From NCBI GenBank assembly GCA_002105175.1, contig MCGE01000002.1:1798001-1862000 (forward strand): 64,000 bases of DNA, in the 5' to 3' direction. The stretch comes from Absidia repens (lineage: Eukaryota > Mucoromycota > Mucoromycetes > Mucorales > Cunninghamellaceae). A program made the position numbers and the translations under genes. Every line of letters begins with the position of its first letter. The stretch's first letter is position 1. A model generated the notes under the pieces. That model saw only the letters and a list, made by a program, of their open reading frames with translations. It ran no database searches and had not been told where the DNA came from. Positions 37,039 to 49,200 of this stretch are shown piece by piece.

Positions 37039-39538
37039 ATGCCGACACTTCAATCACCATCGTCTTCACATTCATGTCAGGAGGACCGGCAATCATCTGG
37101 ATCCTCAAAATCTGCATCGTCTATGACTTCCCCAGTTTCTAGTCAGCACGAACGATTCATGACACTTTTCGAACTATCAACAACTAAAATGTACCGCATG
37201 GAACTAAAAACATACTTGGTCTCTTTTCTGAAAAAAGGTACAGTATCGAAAGTCGGTATTCATTTGTATTACATGCTCACGTGTTTTATATATGGCTACT
37301 GACTACTGATTTTTTGTATACTGCCTTGGGTGAATAGAAGCAAGTCATGGTGCCCCTCCGAAACGAATCACCTCGAGAAAAAAGCTGTCCAAGCTCAACA
37401 ACGGTCAATTCTTGGAACTCGCTCGTGATGTCTATGATGAAATGATTCGACGAACAAGGCATGGAAATAAAGGTAAGCGCGCCTTGACGATTGGTAGATT
37501 GCATAAAGTAAGTATGTGTAGTGACATTTTGTATATTGATTCCTATATAGATCCGTTTTTGCCGGTCCATGATGAATTTCATCCCAGACGCAACCAAGCC
37601 CGACAAAAACTGGCCACGTTACCCGAACATCGATTTATGGATCTTAGTAGTGATGTGTATCATGAACTCAGTCGACGCTACCCTCATACCAAAATGGAGA
37701 AGGTAAAAATGATGTCTTGTGATTTGTGTGCACAAAGGGGATGGAAGGGAGGGATATAAACGTTGACGCATAATTTTTCTTCAGATTAAAACTCCCTCCT
37801 TTTTTTTTTCACATAGAATGATGCTTTACCACCGTTGCCTTGTCCTGATGATATGATGACCAACAACAACACCGTTAGTAATTCAAAAAATGAATGGTTT
37901 CCTCAAACAGTGATTCCTGACAAAGGATTAGCGCAAATCGACCATTATGATACCTCATCGCTTGTGCCACCAGCATCACCGTCCCCGTCGCACCAGCAAC
38001 AGCAACAAGAACAACAACTCCGACATGATGACCAGGAATACCATGCCTATTCTGTGCACCCTTTGGAAATGGATCGCCACGAATATGATAGACAACCAAA
38101 TCTCGACTCATCTCACACCTCGTCAAACTGGACAGACTCTTTGGATAGCCTGATCGCAGATATTGATTCTATGGTCAAACCAGGAGGTCTATCAAATAGT
38201 ATTCAGGTACGTATATAGTCCTTTGCCGACTTCGTTGAAAACAGGACGCTGACTCAAATATTATATATACTTAATAGGGAAACAATGCAACAGAAGGAAG
38301 TACTATCAAAAGCCCATCATCAAGAGCAAATTCGAACCACAGCATTAGCGAGCACCAAATACTTCAGCAGTATGAACAACAAATAACGGAATTGAAACAA
38401 CGGATTAACGAACTGGAGCAATTGACGTTAGATGATAAAGCAGACACCGACGTGATAGAAAAATGCAATCGCTTGGAACAAGAAAATCAGAAGCTTATAC
38501 ATCAACAGCGTCAACAAGAAGAGGTAATGTTCCCAGAAAATATATATATGGAAGCATAACAAATGGAACTAACCAATCAAATTGAAAATAAAAAATAAAA
38601 AACAGGTAGTAAAGAAGGTGAAAAAAGAAACGTTCGAACTCTTGAATCAGTTGGACACACTGTCATCCAAAAACGGAGAAATTATGGCCGATCGGGACAA
38701 TGCTTATCAAATGGTGGAAAAATTACAGGATGAAGTGAAAGTATGGCAGTCGAAACATGGCTTGGTACAGCGGCAATTGGATGGGCTTGAATGTAAGATT
38801 CAAAAGGAAAGCAGTAATATCAATTTATCTTTACTCAAGTTTATTTTTATTTTTGCAGCCTCTTCATTACCGTCACCATCAACAGAAACAGAGGATGCCA
38901 AGCAATCCGAACTTATATTGGGTATACAAAATCTACTACAACCTACTAGTCATGGTATCATATCACACAAATTTGTTGTTGCATTCCAAACCTCCATTGA
39001 AGACCTGGTGAAATATGCAAGGTAAGTAAACAAAAAAAAAAAAAAAAAAAGAACAAAAAGAGATGCAGTCAATGCTAATGCTTGTTTTTTATTTCTTTCT
39101 TGGACTGGGATTATTAGAACAAATCAACGAACGGATATATTGCCATGCATCAAATCCATTGTGGAGGTGTGTAAATCAATTTCGGATCAAGTCGACCAAA
39201 ATGAAGCCAATCTGTTTTCGGAAACACGATTACGAAAAACCAATAAAATTAATGGATACAATGAAAGCGGCAGTGGAAGCAGAAATAATAGTGATGGAAG
39301 TGTCAAAATACACGACAACAAGAATCAAGGCAGCAGCAGCAGCAGCAAAAAGAAAAATCATGCCAAACTCAAAAACATTCGACGACAATATTCTCTTGCT
39401 CTTCATCATTTATTATCAGCATCAAAAGGATATGTACATGGCTCTGATCTTTATCCCCTTAGTCTTTTGGATGCCTCAGTGAGTCTTTTGACAAATATAA
39501 TGATAGAACTCATTGAACTCTTAGGTGTTAGTGATTAG
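37039..39538 (+). CDS. SPA2: Spa2-type polarisome scaffold with GIT/Spa2 homology repeats
   Basis: Eight exons (37039-37237, 37338-37472, 37551-37702, 37817-38206, 38278-38523, 38606-38792, 38859-39021, 39118-39538) encode 630 residues. Two Spa2-homology repeats are visible: NGQFLELARDVYDEMIRRT (about 81-99) and HRFMDLSSDVYHELSRRYP (about 136-154). A poly-Gln region follows, then a coiled coil (LQQYEQQITELKQRINELEQ, and FELLNQLDTLSSKNGEIMAD with VEKLQDEVKVWQSKHGLVQR). The C-terminal helical domain (QNLLQPTSHGIISHKFVVAF, LPCIKSIVEVCKSISDQVDQ, NIRRQYSLALHHLLSASKGY) is like the talin/vinculin-type end of Spa2 and GIT proteins. Such proteins organise formins and MAPK modules at the hyphal tip. 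The start at 37039 gives the shortest Ser-rich leader and keeps frame; an upstream exon is possible. It converges on the kinesin gene. Confidence 0.87.
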
Positions 39539-40269
39539 TTTAGATACACATACTCAGTTCCCCTCCCCGTCTTTTGATTATATATTATTGTTTATTTCTT
39601 CCCACCATACATAATTACACTTTACTCTTTTTATATTATTTATTTGCTTTCATCACTTTTTTGAATGCTATTATTCACCGTATTATCTAATAAACTTTAG
39701 CTTTTATTTACCGAAGCACTTATTGTATTATTTTATGGGAAATATATACAGTACAGAATAAAAAAAGGGGTGGGCTAAAAAGGAAGGTAGGGACGGATTT
39801 GGTTTTACTATGTGAGTTCTGAGTAAGGGTTAGGGCAAGGCCATCAACATCATATTATGAAAAATGCTAGGCCGGGTTGACTGGGTGTGTGAAATTCAAA
39901 GTTGAAAAATATAAAATGGGTAATAAAACTGTTTCCATGTAAATGGGGGGAGGGGGAGGGGAAGATTTAGAAATTAATTGTCATCAAAAACAAGATGTTG
40001 AAATTTGCAGCATGAATGTTTGTGGGATGGCTTTATTCAAAGTTGTGATCATTATCACATAGAGGTGCAATAAAGATGTTGTGAAAAAAAAAAAAAAAAA
40101 AAAAAAAAAAAGGAACTCGACTTGAATCACGCCCAGTTTGCACTACCAAATAGGTAAAACTAGGGGCATTTCATATTAAGTATTCGCATCCTCACGACTA
40201 GTTGTTGAGGCTTTACGGGGAATATAGTCAGAGGGGGGTGAGCAGCAAAGCAGGTGTATGATAAGTTTC
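39539..40269. other. Spa2-type gene 3' flank
   Basis: AATAAACTTTAG at about 39690 is a probable polyadenylation signal. GGGTTGACTGGGTGTG at about 39873 and a G-rich stretch at 39944-39962 are present. An A29 run lies at about 40084-40112. No gene. Confidence 0.5.
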
Positions 40270-40889
40270 TCACAGACTAATCACAATCATTGTTCTTTAT
40301 ATAATGATTCAGAAGATGAATAATAAGAGGGTACACTTTATTTAAAAGATAATGGTAAATACTAATCAAAAGGAGAGTGGTTCAATGCAACAAGGGATTG
40401 TATGGAAGGATCCAGTGAAGGAAGCATGTGGGACACTATTGTGAGATCTGAAGAATGGACTTCGTTAATCTAAATGAAATATTGTAAAATGTAAGATAAT
40501 ATACTGTACAATACATGAGAGGACTAAAGGGACTTTTGTTATTGAAGTACGACAACAGTCAACACTAATCAAAAAGCACGATGGTAATAAAAAAGGGATC
40601 TACTGTGCAAGACATTGAAAAGACTAAGGTAAAGACTAATGGAACATTTGTTGTTGAAGGAAGTAAAAAGAAACGTATTTTATTCAGATATTGGTGCAAA
40701 GTATGAATAAACTAATACTAAGCTAAACTACTGAAGGCTCCAAAAAGCCGAACTGATGGTAGTCCAAATCCTGAATCCAAAATGAAAGGGTTTCCCCATG
40801 CATCTTGTAATCCCTGAGCTGAAACCCCCTTCTATACTAGTCCTGACACTAATCTAAGTCCAACATAACCTCATAAAAGTTGAATGGTG

Positions 40890-40924
<35 letters not shown>

Positions 40925-41020
40925 AAGAGAAAGAGAGAAAGAAAGAGAGCGAAAAATAAATTTAAAGAAAAAATAAAAAATCATGTGGGCGGCATTTAAA
41001 ATATTATGTGAAGGTAGGTT
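40270..41020 (-). repeat. Dispersed repeat family, copy E
   Basis: Read on the minus strand. The box (CATGTGGGCGGCATTTAAAA on the plus strand, about 40982-41001) is followed by a long purine tract containing an A32-type run (about 40890-40922). The best-preserved core lies at about 40764-40888 (AATCCTGAATCCAAAATGAA, TTTCCCCATGCATCTTGTAA, CCTGACACTAATCTAAGTCC, CAACATAACCTCATAAAAGT). Then ACTAAGCTAAACTACTGAAG, CGTATTTTATTCAGATATTG and AAAGGGATCTACTGTGCAAG occur, with a second, partial module to about 40380 (GGTTCAATGCAACAAGGGAT). Confidence 0.82.
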
Positions 41021-41186
41021 TTTTTTTTATTTGATACAAAGATAAACAACGAAGTAGAAACAAAATTCATAATATTCATAAATGTTCTAAACTATAAAGA
41101 ATAATATGGATAGGTGGGGGAGTAATATGTATAAGGAGATATAAATATGTGTTTAAAAAAAATAGAGCAAATTGTATGCATAACTA

Positions 41187-44100
41187 TCATTGGGCACTTT
41201 GTTCATATTCCCAGCGTCTTTGAAGTTCTTCAAAACTACCAGATGAGTGTCGATATCCCATTGACGAAGGTGATCGTTTTGCTTGAGAAGCTTGAGTATG
41301 AGCTGTTGCCAATCGGTCAAAAATACTTCCACCCGTCGTCGGTGTCTGAGAACGAGCTTTTGGTGAATCCATCATCGATTGATACTTGTTCCTTGGTGCC
41401 ATAGCAAAAGCAGAAGCAGGTCGATCTTGCTGTTGAAGCTGCTGTTGGTGATAATGCTGAATGGAGTATTGTACTTGTGGCATCGGAATATATGATTGCT
41501 GCTGTTGCTGTTGGTGCTGTTGTTGTTCTTCGTGTGGTGACGAAGAGCATCGGAATTGTTGCTGTAATGGTGATGGTTGATGACATCCGGCCGCAGAAAA
41601 TTCTCCAGCTACACCATAGTTGTTGGCATCACGAATATTGACTCCCATCGTAAGTTCCCGTAAGAGAGAGCGTCGTCGACCCGTTTTGGTTGGATGTTGA
41701 TTCAACTGCAAAGACTGCGCGCGCCTTCGATTGGCAATGGACGAGGACATGGCTGGACTTTGAAGTTGGTGAGGCTGCTGAGATTGAGGAGAGTTGGGAT
41801 AATACTGGGGATGGTGTTGTTGGGGCATATCCTTAAGGGGTAAAGGTGGAGGTAAAGACTGTTGCTGATGGAGTTTTTGCGATGACCCATGTGATGACCA
41901 AGATAGAGTATCTGATTGGAGTGATTGAAGTGATGATCGACGTAGATGACGGCTACTGATAGATGAGGTTGATGATTCCCTATCTGCATGGTAGCGACCA
42001 AATTCCGCTGATGATTGTGATACGTTATCCTTTGCATATCCACTGTTGACCATGTTGCTCTGTAGCATTTGCTGTAGAAATTGTTCAGGTGATGACATAG
42101 AATCCCGTCGTTTGGCAAGAGGTGAAACTGATGGACGCATTGGGCCTACGTTATTAGCTGTGTTGGCTGCATTCGATGCTGTTGTGGTGGTGGTTGCTGT
42201 CAAGGTTGGGGTGAGTAAGGGACTATCGGTAATTGAAGTGGTATTACTGCTACGACGTTGATGCTGTAAGTCTGATGTGACTGATCCATCACCATTGCTG
42301 CTATATGTGATGTCCTTCTTTTCCTTTCCATCGTGACTGTGGTATTCATTCCATGTTGGTGACATAATGGCTCCACGGATACCATCGTTGTATATCTTGT
42401 CAAATATTGTTGTGGAATGGTTTTGGTGTTCGTCCGCACGAAGGTCAATGGCAGAGTCGTCATCATCATTGGCAAAATTGTCGCTTATGCTGATACGTCG
42501 AGGAGGTAAAATTGCTGAAGAAGTGGAAGAAGTTGAAGCATCACCAATACTTGATATAGATGACCGACGCACATTTTCCAATATACGAATTTTCTTTTCA
42601 TTTTCGGCAGTACTTGAATTGGCAGCCTTACGCATAATGAAGAGCGTACATCGCAAGTCTTGCACAGTTTTTTCTAGTTGGCGGACGGTAGTTTGACGAC
42701 CATATTCACCCAAGCGAAGAGCAACAACATCGTCAATCAAAGATTCCATAATTTTGTTGGATTCATCACCATTCAAAGATTGTAGAAGCTGCATAGCCAT
42801 GTCATGTGCTGTATCTGGATCGGAGCCACGAGGCAGACTGTATTTTTCTTCCAGGTAATCGATATCGTGCCAGCCGCTGCTGCTATCCAATGCGTTTTTG
42901 GTACCATTTTGTTGTATAGTTGCTGCTGTAACTGGTACATGTCCCATGACTTCATCGGCAAAAGTCACACGTTTTTCAATTCGGTTGGCCAAGCTGCTTG
43001 TCATCGACTGTTCTTCCAGATCCATCATCAATTCATCTTCGACATCACCGGCAATTTCATTGTTGTGTAAATCCGGTTCATCGTAACTGAGGACACCGTG
43101 TGCAGCATCATTTTGTAAATCAGTAATACGGCCATTGATGTAGTTAATTTCGGCACCAATAGTTTCCAATCGTTCATCCATACATTGTTGCACAGCTATA
43201 TCCAGAGTATCAGTGGCTTCACTGTTGCCTTGTAGGAGATCAGCACGTTCCATCATAATTTCGGATTTTTCACCAGAGAGACCATCCCTTTTCACCATCA
43301 GTTGCTTCATTTCCAAAATTGCTTGTTTGCCTTGAATAAACTGCAGGAGAGCTTGATCCAAAAGATTTTTCTTCTTTGTCACCCGAATATCCAATGGAAT
43401 TTTGTTGTAGCTACTCTTCATTTTTGTAGTGCTTGATGCTGACCGTCGTTGCTGTCGAGCCAAGGAAGATGCTTTCAAATGTCCCAAATTCAAAAAGGTT
43501 GCGCACTTTGAGATCAATTTGTCATCCAAGATGCCACCGTCACAAACGGCTTTTTTGAGGATATTGACCAGTTGCTTCAGTCTTTCATTCGTAACAGTTG
43601 ATTCATCGTTGCGTTTTTGAAGCGTACGCTGTAGCTGCTTTGTTTCACGTTCCATTCGATGCTTGGATTCCATATGGCGAGTTTGTTTACGGCGGAGCTG
43701 TTGTATTTCTCGCTCATGTGCCATCATTTGTTCCTTGACGCGTTCGGCTTCATCTTTCATGCGCTTGACCATTCGACGTTTTTCCAGCTTGAGACTTTCC
43801 ACATTGACACGAAGAGCCCGGAGCATGCTTTCATTTTGATTGCGAGAGGACTGGATAGCACTTGAGGTTTGTGAGTACTTGCGGCGAAGGTCGGACAATT
43901 GAGATAAAAGGTTTTTCATCTTGGTTTCATAGGCATGGCGGACATCATGGAGTTGTTGGTGATCGCGAGTGTTGCCATTGTTGCTGTTGATACCACTTAG
44001 GCTTGATCGTCGGTTCTGTTGCTTTTGAAGCTGCTGTTGATGTTGTTGCATTTGTTGTTGTAATGTAATTTGAGCTTGTTCGCGTTCACGCTTGAGGTTG

Positions 44101-47100
44101 AGAATTTCTTCACGCAAAGAGTACAGCTTCTTTTCAAATTGCTTCCGGAGTTGGCCATATTCGGTTTCACTTTTTTCCAGTTGAGTCACTAGTTCCTCTT
44201 TGAGAAGAATGTCTGCTTGGATCTGATCCATCATACGAGCAAGCTGGGGATTCGAGGAAGACAAAGCTGACATTTCGTTTTCATTCAAGCTATCATCGGA
44301 GGTCATCAAAGTTTCCACAGAAGACAACCGACTGTGTCGATTTGCCGAGCTAAGGTCATCATCGTTTGAAGAGGTTGTTGCTTGTGAACTAGATGCATGA
44401 TCGTTCCACTATATAAATATAAATATAAATATATAAAAAGATGAGAAGGAGCTTTTTTTTTTTTTTGTAATAAATTTTTCAGCACATACCAATCCTTCTG
44501 GAAGTTCACCTTCAAGGTCACCAAGGTAAATGTTGTTTTCATCTGATCGAAGTTTATCAAAGAGTTCATCGTCATTCAGAATATCACAGTCAAATTGAGA
44601 AGCATCACGGGGCTGTGATAGAGAGAAACACATAGTAATTTTAAAATAACAAGACAGGATGAAAAATGAAAGAATGAGTACAGATGAAAAGATATGTCTT
44701 TTTTTTTTTTTTTTTGAGGGAGGGAGAGAGAAACATACCTTTGCGTCTTCAAGGACTTTCATGCCTTTTTCAATTTCAGATCTTGCTTTTTGAATGGAGT
44801 CGCGAACTTCAGTACGAATATCAGTTGTAGGATCATCGTTGAAAGGGCCAATTGTTTCCTTGAGCCACTGTTCAATATCATCGTTGTCGTCATTGGTTTT
44901 CAAAGTAGCAGGTTGCATTGGCGGTTGATAACGTGTGGGGGAGTTTGCCGCTTTTCTTTGTTGCTGCTGTAGGACACTTCGGAAGCTATCAGGATTGGGA
45001 GAAGCACGTCGGTGTAAAGATGATGGTACCTTGGAGCGACGACACCTGGTGGAGGCGCTACCATTGTGACGAACAGTTCGACGCCTAGCTGTGCCACGTT
45101 TGTTTCGATAGGATGATTGTTTTTGAGGAGCCACATGTGGGGATGAGCGACCGCTTTTCTTTTGGTTGGTTGAGAACAAGGACTGAGAGGGTGCCAAATT
45201 GGAAGCCATGGCCATAGCTTGCATCATGGGAGCTTGAGTAGATTCAAAAAATGCCAGACGGTCTTGAGTGTCACCTAGTTCATCACGAAGTTGTTGGATG
45301 GTCCGTTGGTATTGTGTGATCATTTTAACCGCACCTGTTGGGCCGTCGCTGATGCCTCCATTGTCACAGAGTAAGGAAGGTTGGATTGGTTCTAAAGGAG
45401 ATTGTGTTGAAGATGGCATTGAATTGTCACCAGTTCCACCTTTATCTTGATTGAGTTGCCCCAGTTCTTCCAAAAGTCTAGGCCAATCATTGGATGACCA
45501 CTGGCTCAAGTCACGCTCAACCAACAAAGTGTCCCTTTCAGTAGAAGCATCACGTAGTTCATCAGATATATGTTGGTTGCGGTCCCGTAGTCGATTGATT
45601 TTTTCACGTAAAGCCCGAATAGCAGCAATATCAGTAGTACCAGTTGAAGAGCTAATGCCACCAATTGTTGTACCACGGAGATTGGCCAGTTCCATTCGAA
45701 GATGTGTCACCTGAGATCGGAGTCGGCTAATTTCTGCAGATGATCCGTTCGATTCTTCATTGATAGAGACCTTGTTCTTGATGTTGCGAGCACGATTAGC
45801 ATATTTGAGGGTGCTAAGGGTTTCAGGGAAGTTGGAATCGGAGGGCGATACACAGGCCATCATAAGAGTTTGAGAATTACCGCCCAAGGAGTCTTGTAAA
45901 AGTCGAGTCAGTTTGGAGTCACGATATGGTACATGAGCTGATTTTCTTGATTCGTCGCCTAAAGCGCTAATAACATTTCCAAGAGCAAGCAGACCAGAAT
46001 TGATAGCAATACCTTCACGTGCGCGATCACCTTGAGCATTTGTCCGTTTCAACTATTGTAATTTTAGAATTTCAGGAGTCAATATCAATATTTACAAATG
46101 TTGTTTCAGTCTATTGTTGTTGGTTTTTTTTTTTTTTTTTTACCCTTTCTGATCCAGCCAAATCAACAAAGTGGAATTTGCTGATAATAGTTCTTTTAGA
46201 AGGTTGTTTACCACCGGCAGGTACTTGTTGGTCCATATCATAACATTCATCTGCCACTTGCTGTTTGAGGATGACAGAAAAAATAGCATGTGAGCGGGAG
46301 GAGACAGCATTCATATCAGTAGATCCAGTAGTACGGCAAAGGGAGCCACGAGCCAAAAGAGATAATAGTTGATCAGGATTTGAGCATGGTTCTTCACGAA
46401 CACCAGTCCAGTAAATGTTGCCTTGTATATCTTCACGAATAGAGATATCACAGCCACCAGTAGTCGCACAAGAAGAAAAACCACCAGAATTCGTTCGCCG
46501 TCGATTATTGCCAAAAGATGATGTATCTTGAATGTTCAAAAGGTCCACAAAATCTTCATTGTATAGCTCCAAAAATGATACATAAACTTGATAATCGTCT
46601 GTTGATTGTTGATGCTTTTGTTCCATTCGTTTGAATATGTCTGTTATAAACCTGGGGACGATACCTAAGCAATGTAATTGTAAGCATGACCAAATTATAT
46701 CTGTCTATTTCTTGAATTTTTTGAATTACCTTGTTGTTCAGAATGTAGGTTATCATCAAGAGCTGTACCCATACTAAATGTTTTTCCTAAAAAAGAAACA
46801 AGATGCGTTTGAGTACGATATGTAACATACGGATATCACCCTTTTTTGTTTACCTGATCCTGTTTGACTAAAACAAAAGTGAAAACAAAAAAATGTACAT
46901 GGTGTGAGTGCCAGCGCATTTTGTTTTATAAGAAAAAGAATAATAAATTGATTTTTAAATTACCCATAGGCAAGAATAGTAGCATTGAATCTGGTTCAGG
47001 CACATATATAAAAAAAGACAAAAAAAAAGAGTATTAGCTTATTGTTGTCTGTGATGTATATATACTGTAATCATACCCATCAGCAAACTTTTCAACGAGG

Positions 47101-47386
47101 GGAGAGACAGAAGATTCGTAGATCGATTGTTGTGATGAACGTGGATCGAAGACATAGTCGTATGTAAAGGAGTGATCTCGTCCAATCATAATCTGACTTT
47201 CGTTGTCTATAAACGTGATGCATTCCGTACAGCTTGAGTATATTTCTTTTTGAGTGAGTGGTCGTACGCGTAACGCAACACTATAAAAAAGCAGACGATA
47301 AAAGAACTGTAAATGACGGGGTACTATATTGTTTATTGTTTTTATTTCTATAATGGAAATACATACCGAACGGCTGTAGCTGACAT
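41187..47386 (-). CDS. Kinesin motor protein, kinesin-4 (KIF4/KIF21)-like, very long tail
   Basis: Nine exons (47386-47367, 47280-47077, 46990-46964, 46867-46854, 46786-46730, 46664-46144, 46052-44739, 44612-44490, 44408-41187) encode 1833 residues. The N-terminal motor (about 1-360) has the P-loop GQTGSGKT (about 84-91), SSRSH (228-232), DLAGSER (274-280) and the neck region [14 protein letters not shown]. The next 500 residues contain coiled coils ([20 protein letters not shown]). From about 760 a second long coiled coil begins ([38 protein letters not shown]). The final third is Ser/Gln-rich with poly-Gln and no recognised cargo fold. Motor type and N-terminal position fit kinesin-4, which moves toward plus ends and often binds chromosomes or limits microtubule length. 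The subfamily is inferred. The P-loop is assembled from three tiny exons of 27, 14 and 57 nt. Confidence 0.9.
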
Positions 47387-49200
47387 TATATTTTCGTTGG
47401 GGGGGGTTTGAGATCGATTCGAATATGTTGAAGGAATATAATACAGTTGATTTTTATACAAGCAAAAAATAAAATAAATTAAAAATAATGATACAGGAAA
47501 TGGATAAAATATAAATAATAAAAAAAGTAATGGAAGAGCGGAAGAAGAAAGAAGAAAAAAGAAAAGGGGGCTAAAGAAAATTATATAGTTCAAGCAGCGG
47601 GATTTAAAAAACATTTCTTCAAACTTTAAAGAGAAAACAGTGCCCGTGATCAACTTGCTATGTCCACAATTATTTCAACCCATTCTTCGGAAGTACCATA
47701 CAAAGGCAACTGTTTCAAAACCACCACATGATAATCACTAGCAAAAAAGAAGAAAGAAAATAAAAACTTACTGGTGTCCTAATTTTTTGTGTATGTATAC
47801 AAACAACCCATATTAAACAACACACAGACAGCTTTCAATTCAACTACACCAAATATAGAAACTGTACGACCCAACTCACAGAAGTCGGATGCACCTCCGT
47901 TAATCTAGTTTATTTTTACATCTAAAAAAATAATGCTATCCATTATGTTTTGCTCAATAATGTAAATCTCTATGCATACATTAGACATTTTCATTTGCTT
48001 TCATGTCATAATAAATAGGGGAATTATTTTTATTTGTCTGTGACCAGGATTTTTTAAGTCCACGTCTTTTACATAAAGATGATCGTCCTCGCACTTGAAT
48101 TTGACAAGATTTCTCACACATATGATGTATTTACTTTTTTTTTTTTTAATTTTCTTCGTGTCTTTATCATTCGTCAGTAACCAAGAGTAATTTAATGCAA
48201 CAGGTGATCTTTTATGGTACCACCGAAGAGGACCTTGTCATCAGCCAGTGCCACCATCCCCAGGTCAAATCTTAAAAAAAAAAAATGGAGCTGTACCTAT
48301 TTCCGGTTAAGCATCTACCATTATGCTAAATTATATGTATTTTCCGTAGCCCACTTTTTGTAAAGTTGACGTCGCTATTGATCACAACCTGAAAGGTTTT
48401 AAATCGGGGGAGTCAAAACATTGGCCAATCATATTTTATTCCTGACCAAAGCATTTTAAAGAGCGAATGAGTAACCCCAATAAGCGCTTGGGCCAAGGTT
48501 CATCGCTTGTAACAAAGAAAATACAAATAGAAGAAATAGCTATTCCCTAACTTAATCAGTTCAGGGTGACACTAAAAACAACGTACATATGTATAGTGTA
48601 CACACCCATACACACCCATACACACATACCACCTACGTACCAGTGACACCATCTATCAAAGCCCCAGGTTTTCCTCGTTCCTGTATCATGCAAATTCTAT
48701 CATTGAATGTCCGTTATCAATGTCTTGCGCAATTCTTTAAAATCAAACCGCGTCACACACATCCAATGTTAAATTAGTTGTATAAAGAAAAGATATATGG
48801 TTGACCTTTAATATGAGCTCACTAGTAGTAAAGTGGTGATGTAAATATTATTATATCAAACATAAAAGGGTATCCAGTGACTGAGAATGAGTACTGATTT
48901 TGAAGCTAGCAAAACATTATACTATCATGACCATTTTTACAATATATAATCGACTTCATACGATCATCGACGTCTGTATGATAAAAAATAAAAATAAAAA
49001 GAGACAGTGATATTGTAATATACCCATCTACAGACCATCAAAGGGATTCTATTTTTATTGTATTGTTTTCAAAACAAATCTATCTACAAATTGATAACTA
49101 AAACTAAATAACATAATAAAAACTAAATGTGAAGGTAGGGTATGAGAATAAGTGAGGAATAAAAGAAAAGGGTGGCGGGAGTGAGGTTTCTATACTATAT
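47387..49200. other. Kinesin promoter and intergenic region to the sorting nexin
   Basis: A/T-rich leader of the kinesin (T/A runs to 47600) is followed by 1.5 kb without convincing frames. CACCCATACACACCCATACA at about 48602 is a short CA-type tandem. AATAAA-type signals near 49120 (ACATAATAAAAAC) and TTTTATTG at about 49053 belong to the flank of the minus-strand sorting nexin gene. No gene is recognised. Confidence 0.45.

Noticed and set aside
39826..39845. GGGTTAGGG resembling telomeric repeat
   Set aside because: Single occurrence, no tandem array.
40385..40405. B-box-like GGTTCAATGC in repeat copy E, suggesting a tRNA-derived SINE
   Set aside because: No A-box at proper distance, and the match is not kept in copies B and D.
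41317..42696. Several frames antisense or out of frame within the kinesin tail
   Set aside because: Produced by trinucleotide-rich Gln/Ser codons of the long kinesin exon.
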